64,000 nucleotides of DNA, from positions 62,001-126,000 of the forward strand of contig JAJXTN010000001.1 in the NCBI GenBank assembly GCA_021783725.1. Direction: 5' to 3'. The position numbers and the translations under genes are program-made. The notes under the pieces were generated by a model. The model saw nothing but the letters and a program-made list of their open reading frames with translations, was not told the DNA's origin and searched no databases. Position 1 is the stretch's first letter. The number at the start of each line of letters is the position of its first letter. Shown in pieces: positions 49,170 to 57,785 of the stretch. This DNA is from a bacterium. Lineage in GTDB: Bacteria; Patescibacteriota; Saccharimonadia; Saccharimonadales; UBA4665.

Positions 49170-50702
49170 TTACTTCAAATCTAATTCAGGATAAATAGTC
49201 TTAGTCACGTCACTTATATCGTGTTTAAGCGCTGGGAAAGGTACACCCTCGCGAGCCGATACGCCTTCAAATACCCAGAACACGCGTTCACTCAAGCCCC
49301 AACCACAAGCTGGTGGCATACCGTATTCCAACATTTCGACGAAATCGATGTCTAACATCATGGCTTCTTGATCGCCAGCATCACGCATCGCCTGTTGCTC
49401 TTTGAAACGATTTAACTGGTCAATCGGGTCGTTTAATTCACTAAAGCCATTACCTAGCTCACTACCAGCAATTATCGGCTGGAAACGTTCGACAACTAAA
49501 GGATTACTGGGATTAGTCTTACTAAGTGGACTAATGAAAGCTGGAGTGTTGATAAGCCACACCGGGCCAGCGACATCTTTACGGATATTCTTCCACAATT
49601 TATCAATTCCGCGGGCTTTATTCTCAGTCTTCTCGACTTCCAAATGATTGTCGGCCAGGGCTTTCTTGACCTCATCAATCGTACAATTAAAGATATCGAT
49701 GTTGTAGCGTTTGGCGATCGTTTCGGCATAGTCCCACTCTTCCCAATCTTTAGCCAAATCAATATCAAACTCACCGAGTTTAAACTGCAGGGTTCCAAAT
49801 GTTTTTTGCAAGACATCCCGAAATAGCTCGGTCATGAATTTCATGCCATCACGCCAATCGGCGTAAGCCCAATACCACTCCATGGCAACGTGTTCCGGCA
49901 AATGTTCCTCGCTATAATTCTCATTACGAAAGCGTGGACCAATATCAAACACTTTTTCGTAACCACCGCCGATTAAACGCTTGAGTGGTAATTCGTGGCT
50001 GATCCGCAAATAGAAATCTTGGTCTAAGGCATCCATGTGCGTAACGAATGGTGTGGCATCGGCACCACCAGTAGTATGCTCAAGAACCGGTATATTGATC
50101 TCTATGAATTCGTGATTGAGCAAGAATTCACGAGTTGCCTGCCAGAATTTGCTCCGCCTAATATAGCGCTCGTAGACATCAGCGTTAACGTTAGTGTCGA
50201 TATAACGGCGTCGCAAGCGCTCTTCTTTGTTAGTAAATCCATCTTGCTGGGTCGGCATCGGCCTTAGGCTTTTAGTTAGGATCCTTAGACTTTTAGCCTC
50301 AATCGATATTTCGCCTGTTTGGGTTTTGATGACCGGGCCACTGACTTCAAAGAAATCTCCAATATCAAGTAAGGGTAACTGCTTGAGACCAATATAGCCA
50401 TCAGCCCGCTGTTCAGGAGTTAAATCTGTAGCTGAGCTCGGTAAATCGTCAGCTTTCAGGAAAGCCTGAACCTGACCACTATTGTCTTTGATGACAATGA
50501 AAGCAATTTGGCCAAATTTACGAATACTTTTAATCCGGCCGGCGATCGTTACCTCTTGACCTTGAAGTTTATCGAAATCACTAACCACCGCACCGGCCAT
50601 GGTCGACCGGTGACTAGTAGCTGGAAACGGGTTAACCTCTAATTGTTTGAGGTCTTCGAGCTTCCTGAGGCGTTCGTCACGCAGTTCTTTTAGTGTTGCC
50701 AT
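49170..50702 (-). CDS. lysS: lysyl-tRNA synthetase (class II)
   Basis: 510 residues: N-terminal OB-fold anticodon domain (about 55-150) and a class II core with motif 2 RFRNENYSEEHLPEHVAMEWYWAY (arginine and ExH), and motif 3 near GWGLSERVFWVFEG. A small insertion relative to E. coli LysS is present around 330-380. TTGGCT-17-TATAAT lies 8 nt before the ATG, so the message is leaderless. Confidence 0.95.
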   Translation of the reverse strand: MATLKELRDERLRKLEDLKQLEVNPFPATSHRSTMAGAVVSDFDKLQGQEVTIAGRIKSIRKFGQIAFIVIKDNSGQVQAFLKADDLPSSATDLTPEQRADGYIGLKQLPLLDIGDFFEVSGPVIKTQTGEISIEAKSLRILTKSLRPMPTQQDGFTNKEERLRRRYIDTNVNADVYERYIRRSKFWQATREFLLNHEFIEINIPVLEHTTGGADATPFVTHMDALDQDFYLRISHELPLKRLIGGGYEKVFDIGPRFRNENYSEEHLPEHVAMEWYWAYADWRDGMKFMTELFRDVLQKTFGTLQFKLGEFDIDLAKDWEEWDYAETIAKRYNIDIFNCTIDEVKKALADNHLEVEKTENKARGIDKLWKNIRKDVAGPVWLINTPAFISPLSKTNPSNPLVVERFQPIIAGSELGNGFSELNDPIDQLNRFKEQQAMRDAGDQEAMMLDIDFVEMLEYGMPPACGWGLSERVFWVFEGVSAREGVPFPALKHDISDVTKTIYPELDLK

Positions 50703-50710
50703 ATGGCGCT

Positions 50711-50739
50711 ATTATAAGGCTTATCAGCCCCTGAGCCAA
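50711..50739 (-). promoter_or_regulatory. promoter of lysS
   Basis: TTGGCT (50734-50739), a 17-nt spacer, perfect TATAAT (50711-50716); 8 nt to the ATG. One of the clearest leaderless promoters. Confidence 0.76.
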
Positions 50740-50763
50740 AGATAGTTATTATATTCGATTAAT

Positions 50764-51222
50764 TTAAGAGATATCGATGACTTTGAATGTTCGAGTTTCG
50801 GCTGGAGTAGTAATCTCGACCGAGTCGCCAACTTTCTTACCGAGTAAAGCTAAGCCAATTGGCGATTCATCACTAATTTTGCCGTTGAGTGGGTCGGCTT
50901 CGACAGTGCCGACTACTTGAAACTGTTTAGTAGTACCATCGTCTTTTAATTTAACCGTTGAGCCGATTTGAACCTTACCACCAGCGGTTGGTTTCTTGAT
51001 GACTTCGACGTTTTGCAAAATGTTTTCGATCTCTTGAACGCGTTGCTCGTTTTTCTCCTGGTCAGCGCGAGCTGATTGATATTCAGCGTTTTCCGCTAAA
51101 TCACCTAGTTCACGGGCAGTTCGAATCGACTCAGCCAAGGTCGGACGATTAGAGATAAGACTGGCGAGCTCGGCCTTAAGTTCATCTACGCCGCTTTGAG
51201 TTAATCTAAATTGCTTCTTCAC
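50764..51222 (-). CDS. greA: transcription elongation factor GreA
   Basis: Rescues backtracked RNA polymerase. The 152 residues have the N-terminal coiled coil with the acidic tip (ARELGDLAENAEYQSARADQ) and the C-terminal FKBP-like domain (SPIGLALLGKKVGDSVEI). The start is GTG with AAGGAG 7 nt upstream, and a hairpin precedes the ribosome binding site. Confidence 0.97.
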   Translation of the reverse strand: MKKQFRLTQSGVDELKAELASLISNRPTLAESIRTARELGDLAENAEYQSARADQEKNEQRVQEIENILQNVEVIKKPTAGGKVQIGSTVKLKDDGTTKQFQVVGTVEADPLNGKISDESPIGLALLGKKVGDSVEITTPAETRTFKVIDIS

Positions 51223-51239
51223 AGTAATTCTCCTTCCCT

Positions 51240-51261
51240 TACCCTGGCAATGAGCCGGGTA
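51240..51261 (-). promoter_or_regulatory. hairpin before the greA ribosome binding site
   Basis: TACCC/GGGTA with inner GGC/GCC, loop TCATT, one bulge. It lies just ahead of GGAAGGAG; there is no T-run, so leader structure is more likely than a terminator. Confidence 0.4.
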
Positions 51262-51302
51262 TTTACATTAATCAGAATCAGATAGCTCCACTATATCAAA
51301 AT

Positions 51303-52559
51303 CTAGGCCGAGACACCTAGCGTTTTTAGCAGTTGGTCTAAACTTACAGATTGTGAATCATTGGCGCTGCGCGCTTTGAGTTCATACTTGCCGGCGGCTA
51401 CGGTTTTATCACTAATCACCACGCGGTATGGTATACCCATCAAGTCGGCGTCGGCGAACTTCTCGCCAGCACGCAACTCTCGGTCGTCATATAATACTCC
51501 AACCCCTGAAGCTGTCAAGCGATTATATAACTCATCAGCTTGCTTAACGACCTCATCCCTGTCACTCAGTCTTACCAGATAAACTTTAGCTGGCGCGACA
51601 CTCTCTGGCCAGACTAAACCTTTGTCATCAGAGAACTTCTCAGCAATAACGCCCATTAATCTAGTAATGCCAATACCATACGAACCAAGGTGGACAAATT
51701 TCTTTTCTCCAGACTCATCTGTAAATGTGAAATCCATATCTTCGCTTTTCTGAATGCCAAAATTAAAAATGTTGCCGACTTCGGCGCTTTTAACTTCTTC
51801 AAGCTCGTCACGTTTTACCCCAAGTTTACTTAAAGTGGCTTCGTCTAGTACTTCTTCATTAACGGCAATGTTCTTGCCACGATGAATGTATATGACGTCT
51901 TCGCCAGCTTCACAGATTGTTTGAAACTCGTGACTAAACTGAGTAAACGCCCCTCCGCTAGCAAAAGTAACGTAAGTTTCCTGACCAATGCCGACGCGGT
52001 CAAAAACCCGCTTATAGGCTTCAATGGTGGCCGCATAAAAAGCTTCGTGTTGTTCGGAGTCAATGCTACAAGAGTACATATCCTTCATAACAAACTCGCG
52101 ACCGCGCATAATTCCACTTTTTGATCGAACTTCATTACGTAACTTAGTCTGGAACTGATAAACATTTGCTGGTAAATCTTTATAACTACTGACAAACTGC
52201 TTCATCATATTTACTATCGGCTCTTCGTGTGACCAGCCAAAGCCTACAGGAGTACCGTTCTTTAATTCGGATTTAAACCAAATATCTACGACTTTGTCAT
52301 CCCAACGTGAAGTTTTTTCCCACAATTCTTTGGGTTGCAAGCTAGTCATAATTAGCTCTTGTCCAGTAATGGCGTTCATTTCTTCTCGAACGATAGACTT
52401 AATATTCTCGACAACCATTAGCCCTAGGGGCAAGTAGGCGTAGACACCGGCCATCTCTTTGTGAATGAAGCCGGCTTGGATCAATAATTGGGCGTTACGG
52501 GCCGTTTCATCGGCTGGCACGTTTCTAGTAGTCTTGGTAAATAGTTTGGACAGTCTCAT
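51303..52559 (-). CDS. proS: prolyl-tRNA synthetase, short form without editing insert
   Basis: 418 residues. It follows bacterial ProRS at the N-terminus (LFTKTTRNVPADETARNAQLLIQAGFIHKEMAGVYAYLPLG) with motif 2 RNEVRSKSGIMRGREFVMKDMYS and motif 3 GSYGIGITRLMGVI, then the anticodon domain. Motif 2 and motif 3 are close together: the roughly 180-residue INS editing domain of E. coli ProRS is missing, so Ala-tRNA-Pro must be cleared otherwise or tolerated. Confidence 0.95.
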   Translation of the reverse strand: MRLSKLFTKTTRNVPADETARNAQLLIQAGFIHKEMAGVYAYLPLGLMVVENIKSIVREEMNAITGQELIMTSLQPKELWEKTSRWDDKVVDIWFKSELKNGTPVGFGWSHEEPIVNMMKQFVSSYKDLPANVYQFQTKLRNEVRSKSGIMRGREFVMKDMYSCSIDSEQHEAFYAATIEAYKRVFDRVGIGQETYVTFASGGAFTQFSHEFQTICEAGEDVIYIHRGKNIAVNEEVLDEATLSKLGVKRDELEEVKSAEVGNIFNFGIQKSEDMDFTFTDESGEKKFVHLGSYGIGITRLMGVIAEKFSDDKGLVWPESVAPAKVYLVRLSDRDEVVKQADELYNRLTASGVGVLYDDRELRAGEKFADADLMGIPYRVVISDKTVAAGKYELKARSANDSQSVSLDQLLKTLGVSA

Positions 52560-52607
52560 AACTCGCTTTCGTTAATCTGTTTATTGTAACCCAAGATTTA
52601 GCTAGAT

Positions 52608-52722
52608 AACAGAAAACAGACCAACAGATTGCAAATAGATTACAGAATAACAGATTACAGACTTCCAAGTCTGCTGGTCTGATGCCTGCCATCTATCTGT
52701 ATTCTGCTATCTGTTCGTCTGT
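52608..52722. repeat. inverted ACAGA/TCTGT tract (family A copy 2)
   Basis: The left arm 52608-52671 is built of AACAGA/TTACAGA words and the right arm 52690-52722 of TCTGT words, with a perfect CAGACTT/AAGTCTG hairpin in the centre (52659-52674 region). Positions 52696-52722 nearly duplicate 2399-2426. The tract runs from about 50 nt before the proS start to 4 nt from the CPBP gene stop. Confidence 0.75.
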
Positions 52723-52725
52723 TAC

Positions 52726-53553
52726 CTAATGAGTGTTTAAAATGAATATTGCTACGAAAGCGATACCATTCTTAAAGCCATGCAAAGTTATGCTGGCCCA
52801 CAAACTACCGGTTCGATTACGCAGATAGATTAATACTAGCGACAAAACAAAGGTATCGAGAGCGGCGATGTACAGCGGACCAGCCGATCCACCTTCTGGC
52901 AAATGGGCGCTGGCAAAAATTATACTAGTCAAGATTACCGCCATTATTTGCGGCAGGCCTTTGCGCAAACTACTGTATAGAAATCCGCGGACCATTATTT
53001 CTTCGGCAATCGGTGGCAATATGACTAGGCTTATAAATGTCATAAGTAACATAGCCAAACCGTGCACATCAGTAAAACCGACATTCTGGTGTTGATTGAT
53101 ATTCAAGCTGGGCACGAAATGACTAACCACTGTGACCGTCAAAAGATAAAAAACATAATAAAACGGCACGGCCAACAGCCCGTAACCAAGGTCTCGCCAG
53201 CGCGGTTTTCTCAAACCGATAATACTAAAATTGGTTTTATAACGTTTGAGGAATAGATAGATTAACCCGATGGAATAGGTCTCGGCGATAAGTACGTAAA
53301 CGAATTGGGCGGGAACAGAATTGTTCAGCCAGGCATTAGCCTGAACCGTTGACCACTGCTGAATCCAAGGATACAACGAAATTATCAGACTACTAAATAA
53401 TTGTGAGGAGTAGAAAATTACGACGATAAATATGAAGCCTAGCCACGGCTTCCACGGAACAATAGGGATGCTGGCCTTTAAGTTGGACACCGAACTAGCT
53501 TCAACATTTTGTGGAACTGGATTCGCAACCGGTTTAGAAGAAACGTTTGACAT
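52726..53553 (-). CDS. CPBP-family intramembrane glutamic protease (Abi/CaaX-like)
   Basis: 275 residues, about eight membrane helices. Motifs PPIAEEIMVRGFLYSSLR (EExxxR), FASAHL (FxxxH) and a late SLWASITLHGFKN (His) define the CPBP/ABI protease family. The start overlaps the rseP stop by 20 nt, so two intramembrane proteases are co-expressed. Confidence 0.92.
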   Translation of the reverse strand: MSNVSSKPVANPVPQNVEASSVSNLKASIPIVPWKPWLGFIFIVVIFYSSQLFSSLIISLYPWIQQWSTVQANAWLNNSVPAQFVYVLIAETYSIGLIYLFLKRYKTNFSIIGLRKPRWRDLGYGLLAVPFYYVFYLLTVTVVSHFVPSLNINQHQNVGFTDVHGLAMLLMTFISLVILPPIAEEIMVRGFLYSSLRKGLPQIMAVILTSIIFASAHLPEGGSAGPLYIAALDTFVLSLVLIYLRNRTGSLWASITLHGFKNGIAFVAIFILNTH

Positions 53554-54703
53554 CTACGACGGTTACTAGAATTATCAAACTAATCAAAACCGCGAAGCCA
53601 GTGGCGTTAATCATTTCTTCACGCTTCGGTGACAATGGCTTGTTTATGGCTCTGGTAGCAAGCGTTAACCACAGTCGGCCACCGTCAAGGGCCGGTATGG
53701 GCAAGATATTCATAATCGCCAAAGTCAGTGAAATAATAGCAATAATTAATAACATGTATTGATAACCCAACATACTGCCATTCTTAAGGATGAAGTATAT
53801 ACCGACCGGTCCGGATACTTGAGCCGAAGCAGCTGTCTGGCCGTTTTGACGGGCCGTCGTGTTGCCAGTCACAGCACCAGCTATCAGACTACCGAGACCG
53901 TGCAAGGCGTGACCAAGCCCCTGAAAAGTTAAAGCCGTAACCTGAGCCGACAAACCGATAGCTACGATTGGGGCTGACCAAGTCGATCGTTGAACTACGA
54001 ACTCGGTTGGCACAATACCTAAATAACCTTTAGGATTGTTGGTCTTGTCGCTAGCTGCAACTTCCGATTGTGACAATAAAGTTAATCGAGCTTGGTCGTT
54101 ATGCCCAGCTCGGATGTAATAAACATCGACAGTTTTGCCAGCAAAGTTTTTGGTAATATCTGGCAAACTTTTGGCGTCGTTAATACTAACTGGGCTATAA
54201 CCCGGCAAACTTATAGCCGTAATCTCATCCTCAGATTGCAGACCAGCTTTTTGAGCTGGCGATCCAGGTTCGACATATGATATCAACACGCGTTGACTGA
54301 CTAAAGTCGTGTCTTGCTTGATTGTAAATTGATTATCGATAAGTTTGGGCATGCCGACTAGCGCTAGAAAAGTCAGTAGGAACAGGGCTGTCAATAAGTT
54401 CATCACCACTCCAGCAGCCATAATCTTGGTTTTGGTAGTTAACGATGCGGCGCCGAAACTGCCCTTTTCGGTATCAGTATCGTGCTCACCTTTTAACTTA
54501 ACGAATCCGCCGAGTGGTAGAGCGTTAATCGTAAAGTCCCAGCCGGCCTTGGTTTTGTGCTTAAATAAACGTGGTGGGAAAAAGATACCGAATTCTTCGA
54601 CTTCAACGCCGCCCCGTCGAGCCATGATAAAGTGACCGAACTCGTGGACGACCACTAGCCCGACAAACAAAATGAGCCCCACGATTAACAATACGATTGC
54701 CAT
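53534..54703 (-). CDS. rseP: site-2 intramembrane metalloprotease RseP
   Basis: 389 residues. Zinc motif HEFGH (His20, Glu21, His24) in the first membrane helix, a PDZ domain (about 130-215; VEPGSPAQKAGLQSEDEI) and the second zinc ligand in NILPIPALDGGRLW. It cleaves anti-sigma factors or signal-peptide remnants. TATAAT ends 8 nt before the ATG, so leaderless. Confidence 0.95.
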   Translation of the reverse strand: MAIVLLIVGLILFVGLVVVHEFGHFIMARRGGVEVEEFGIFFPPRLFKHKTKAGWDFTINALPLGGFVKLKGEHDTDTEKGSFGAASLTTKTKIMAAGVVMNLLTALFLLTFLALVGMPKLIDNQFTIKQDTTLVSQRVLISYVEPGSPAQKAGLQSEDEITAISLPGYSPVSINDAKSLPDITKNFAGKTVDVYYIRAGHNDQARLTLLSQSEVAASDKTNNPKGYLGIVPTEFVVQRSTWSAPIVAIGLSAQVTALTFQGLGHALHGLGSLIAGAVTGNTTARQNGQTAASAQVSGPVGIYFILKNGSMLGYQYMLLIIAIISLTLAIMNILPIPALDGGRLWLTLATRAINKPLSPKREEMINATGFAVLISLIILVTVVDVKRFF

Positions 54704-54711
54704 TAAAATCT

Positions 54712-54717
54712 ATTATA
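54712..54717 (-). promoter_or_regulatory. -10 box of rseP
   Basis: TATAAT, 8 nt before the ATG; weak -35. Confidence 0.5.
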
Positions 54718-54751
54718 GCCTATTGAACTTTAGAATTAGCTGAAACCGTAT

Positions 54752-55315
54752 TTAAACGGTCATTATTTCCGTTTCTTTGGCTTTGGCGGCCGCTTCAGTG
54801 GCAGACCGGAAACTATTCATCAACTCCTCGATTTGAGAAGTCAGTCGCTTGGTTTCATCCTCGCCCAATATCTTATTCTTTTTAGCTTCATCCAGCGCAT
54901 CGATGGCTTCATGGCGAATCGCCCGCATACTGACCATGCATTCTTCTTGTTTCTGGCCTATCTGTTTAGCCAAATCACGCCGGCGTTCTTCGGTCAAAGG
55001 TGGTACTGGTACGCGCACCACCCGTCCATCATCCGATGGATTCATACCTAGACTTGGATTATTCCGGATGGCGGCAGTTATAGCTTGCAAGTTGCTCGGA
55101 TCAAATGGCGTTACTTGTAGTAATTGAGCTTCCGGAGCCGAAACAGTTGCGACTTGGATTAACGGCATAGTCGCGCCGTAGGCGTCAACCACAACGCCAT
55201 CGAGCATACTAGGCGCCGCCCGACCGGTTCTCAGACTGTTCAAAGAACTTTTAAAATGCTCGACCGCTTGATTGAATTTGTCCTTCGCATCACTAACTAC
55301 TTGGGTTGGATTCAT
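54752..55315 (-). CDS. frr: ribosome recycling factor
   Basis: 187 residues with RRF motifs SLRTGRAAPSMLDGVVVDAYG, VSAPEAQLLQVTPFD and PPLTEERRRDLAKQ. With EF-G it splits post-termination ribosomes. GGAGG 9 nt before the ATG. It is separated from tsf by a terminator and a new -10 box, although pyrH, usual in this cluster, is absent. Confidence 0.97.
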   Translation of the reverse strand: MNPTQVVSDAKDKFNQAVEHFKSSLNSLRTGRAAPSMLDGVVVDAYGATMPLIQVATVSAPEAQLLQVTPFDPSNLQAITAAIRNNPSLGMNPSDDGRVVRVPVPPLTEERRRDLAKQIGQKQEECMVSMRAIRHEAIDALDEAKKNKILGEDETKRLTSQIEELMNSFRSATEAAAKAKETEIMTV

Positions 55316-55343
55316 ATATACTCGCCTCCGTTTCTGTATCTAA

Positions 55344-55349
55344 ATTATA
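55344..55349 (-). promoter_or_regulatory. putative -10 box of frr
   Basis: TATAAT 28 nt before the frr ATG, directly after the tsf terminator; no good -35. Confidence 0.4.
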
Positions 55350-55351
55350 CA

Positions 55352-55388
55352 AGATAATAAAATTCGGCGGTCATAATCCGCCGAATTT
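55352..55388 (-). terminator. rho-independent terminator after tsf
   Basis: A perfect 11-bp stem AAATTCGGCGG/CCGCCGAATTT with a 7-nt loop, followed on the minus strand by TATTATC. It begins 22 nt past the tsf stop. It ends the rpsB-tsf transcript. Confidence 0.88.
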
Positions 55389-55409
55389 AGACAATTACGC
55401 TTGATGCTA

Positions 55410-56006
55410 TTAAGCAACTTCGCCAAGAGCCAAACGACTAAAGCGCCGTACAACGACGTTTTCGTTCATTAAGGCAGCGTTAGCTTTGACATGATCACCT
55501 ACGGTGATGTCAGGATTCTTGACAAACGGCTGGTCTAGTAAACAGCGCTCGGCAAAATGCTTCTTGATCTGGCCGTCGACGATTTTATCAATCATATTAG
55601 CTGGCTTGCCTTCACTGGCGGCTTTTTCGCTAAATTCTTTTTTAACTTTTTCAATTTCCTCGGCTGGTATTTCTTCACTGTTGACGTATAGGGGGGCGCT
55701 GGCGGCAATGTGCATAGCTACGTCTTTGACGAGGGCAGCAAAAATGTCTCCGCGAGCTACAAAATCGGTTTCACAGTTTACTTCGACCAATACACCGATC
55801 CGACCATCGTGATTATAGGTGCCTATGACGCCCGAACGGGCTTCGCGCTCACCGCGCTTCTCGGCCTTAGTCAGACCTTTCTTGCGCATCGCCGCCAAAG
55901 CTTTATCAAAATCGCCTTTAGCTTCTTCGAGCGCAGCTTTAGCGTCAGTTAGACCGACGCCAGTTAAATCTTTTAGTCGCTTAATCTCTGCGATATCAAT
56001 TGCCAT
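55410..56006 (-). CDS. tsf: elongation factor Ts
   Basis: 198 residues; nucleotide exchange factor for EF-Tu. The N-terminal UBA-like domain (IKRLKDLTGVGLTDAKAALEEAKGD) is followed by a single core half with VEVNCETDFVARGD; the second subdomain is short, as in other compact EF-Ts. The frame starts 21 nt earlier, but AAGGAG sits 6 nt before the ATG at 56006, which gives the family N-terminus. Confidence 0.97.
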   Translation of the reverse strand: MAIDIAEIKRLKDLTGVGLTDAKAALEEAKGDFDKALAAMRKKGLTKAEKRGEREARSGVIGTYNHDGRIGVLVEVNCETDFVARGDIFAALVKDVAMHIAASAPLYVNSEEIPAEEIEKVKKEFSEKAASEGKPANMIDKIVDGQIKKHFAERCLLDQPFVKNPDITVGDHVKANAALMNENVVVRRFSRLALGEVA

Positions 56007-56066
56007 GTCATTCTCCTTGATAGTCATCCCAGTGAGACTGAGAGTAGTTATTAAATATTTAGTTAA

Positions 56067-56852
56067 TTAAGCTTTTTTGATGGGAACTGGTTCGCTAGTT
56101 GTGGCTTTAGGCTTAGCTATTGGTTTAGTGGCGGCAACGTCAGCCTTATCTTCAGATTTCTTAGCCTTGGCTTTGCCAGTTTCGATAGCGGTTTTGACGT
56201 AATCAGCTATCAATTGAATGGTTTTGATAGCATCGTCATTAGCTGGTACCGGATAAGTAACTTGGCTTGGGTCGGCGTTGGTGTCAACTAGAGCGACAAT
56301 TGGAATCTTGAGCTTGTTAGCTTCTTTGACGGCGTTATCATCACTGACGATATCGACGACGAAGACGGCTCCTGGGCGAGAATTCATTTCTTTGATACCA
56401 CCATAGATCGAGTTCATGTGATCAATTTCTTCTTGAAATCGTTGAACTTCAAGCTTGTTGTACTTGTTGGCCAGTTCACCGTTCTGCATTCGAGCTTCAA
56501 GATCTTTGAGGTGCTTGATGCGTCCACCAATGGTATTCCAGTTGGTCAACATACCACCGAGCCAGCGCTCAGTAACATATGGCATATTGGTTTCTGTGGC
56601 GACTGTTTTGATGATGTCTTGGGCTTGGCGTTTGGTACCAACTAACAAGATTTGCTTGCCCTCTGACGCAGTTTTAGTGATGAAGCTGAGCCCAGCTTCA
56701 AGACCACTGACCGTTTTGGTCAAATCGATAATGTGTGTCCCACCGCGTTTGGAGTGGATGTAAGGCGCCATTTTAGGGTGCCAACGTTCAGTTTTGTGGC
56801 CGAAGTGAGCTCCGGCGGCTAATAATTGTTTAATGTCTACCTCAGTAGCCAT
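56067..56852 (-). CDS. rpsB: 30S ribosomal protein S2
   Basis: 261 residues. KQLLAAGAHFGHKTERWHPKMAPYIHSKRGGTHIIDL and FVVDIVSDDNAVKEANKLKIPIVALVDTNADP are canonical. A Lys/Ala/Pro-rich C-terminal tail of about 35 residues extends past the core. AAAGGAA lies 6 nt before the ATG. It is first in the rpsB-tsf operon behind a roughly 90-nt structured leader. Confidence 0.98.
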   Translation of the reverse strand: MATEVDIKQLLAAGAHFGHKTERWHPKMAPYIHSKRGGTHIIDLTKTVSGLEAGLSFITKTASEGKQILLVGTKRQAQDIIKTVATETNMPYVTERWLGGMLTNWNTIGGRIKHLKDLEARMQNGELANKYNKLEVQRFQEEIDHMNSIYGGIKEMNSRPGAVFVVDIVSDDNAVKEANKLKIPIVALVDTNADPSQVTYPVPANDDAIKTIQLIADYVKTAIETGKAKAKKSEDKADVAATKPIAKPKATTSEPVPIKKA

Positions 56853-56869
56853 GATATGTTCCTTTCTCT

Positions 56870-56923
56870 TCGATCGGGAGCCTATCGAGCCCTACACGGG
56901 TTATCAATAGGAGGATTTAACCC
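56870..56923 (-). promoter_or_regulatory. rpsB leader hairpins (possible S2 autoregulation)
   Basis: Two hairpins in the transcribed leader: GGGTTA/TAACCC (56898-56903 with 56918-56923) and TCGAT/ATCGA (56870-56874 with 56884-56888). S2 represses its own operon through the leader in E. coli; homology of this structure is untested. Confidence 0.45.
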
Positions 56924-56949
56924 CAACCTGCTTAATAATTTACTGGTCT

Positions 56950-56978
56950 ATAATAACAGATTAGTTCTGGGGTGACAA
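56950..56978 (-). promoter_or_regulatory. promoter of rpsB-tsf
   Basis: TTGTCA (56973-56978), a 17-nt spacer and TATTAT (56950-56955) preceded by TGT. The -35 lies in the final codons of the upstream hypothetical gene. Confidence 0.8.
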
Positions 56979-57692
56979 TAGCTCATCGGCGTGAGCAATG
57001 GCAACCACTCCCGCCAATAGCACCAGTTGTTGGTTGTTTTGATATATATTATGGTCATCGAGATCGAATACTTCGGACGCCGGATTATATGCCTGGCCGT
57101 CGGTATCCAGGCTACAGCTGCCTTCGCGCAAAGTTTCAAGTGTCACTCCCGATTCGCGACTCACTATTGCGTAGATGGTTTCCATGCGCAATTTCGGCGA
57201 TAAATTAGGTAAATAATTAATGTCTCGAGCGGTTTTACGCATTTTTTGCCCAGCCAATCCAGCAACCCGTAATTCGGCTGAAGCACCTTGCTTAATCATC
57301 GTCGGCCATCTTACGGTGGCCTCCATTGGAAAACGGCTGTGGTCACCGGGGTATGGTTTTTGGCCCATCCAGACTCTCATCAAAGGGTCGCCATATAATG
57401 TCGGAGTATTACAAATACTAAATAAAGTATTAGTGGCAGCCTGCGAAGCTCTTTTAAAAATATCTGGATTTCGTTTCCTAAATATCGCCGGGAAATCAAA
57501 AATTACTTGCTGACTACCTTTTTCAATTAATAATTCATGTATCAGTGAGCCGGTTTTCTTGCCGACGGCTAAACGTTTTTCAAAATCTTTATCATGATTA
57601 GCGGCATCATTTACAAAATAGTCGTCAAATTCCACGCTCAAAAGCGATCCAGCGGCTGATTCACTAAATCCAAATCGTAACATGTCAGCCAT
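56961..57692 (-). CDS. hypothetical protein
   Basis: About 243 residues, soluble, with no family recognised. Notable segments are FEKRLAVGKKTGSLIHELLIEKG, a central RVWMGQKPYPGDHSRFPMEA and an acidic C-terminus. The frame opens at 57740; TATAAT (57697-57702) lies 4 nt before the ATG at 57692 and 13 nt before another ATG at 57683, so the true start is one of these two. It lies just upstream of rpsB but ends where the rpsB promoter begins. Confidence 0.6.
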   Translation of the reverse strand: MADMLRFGFSESAAGSLLSVEFDDYFVNDAANHDKDFEKRLAVGKKTGSLIHELLIEKGSQQVIFDFPAIFRKRNPDIFKRASQAATNTLFSICNTPTLYGDPLMRVWMGQKPYPGDHSRFPMEATVRWPTMIKQGASAELRVAGLAGQKMRKTARDINYLPNLSPKLRMETIYAIVSRESGVTLETLREGSCSLDTDGQAYNPASEVFDLDDHNIYQNNQQLVLLAGVVAIAHADELLSPQN

Positions 57693-57743
57693 TGTAATTA
57701 TATTTGACCAACTAGCAAGCATTAACGTGACTAGCGACAACTA

Positions 57744-57772
57744 TTGACCAAAGGTTAACAGATGTGTATAAT
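57744..57772 (+). promoter_or_regulatory. promoter of rpmE
   Basis: TTGACC (57744-57749), a 17-nt spacer and perfect TATAAT (57767-57772); 13 nt to the ATG, so a leader of about 6 nt with no Shine-Dalgarno. Confidence 0.86.
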
Positions 57773-57785
57773 TGGCATCTGAATT

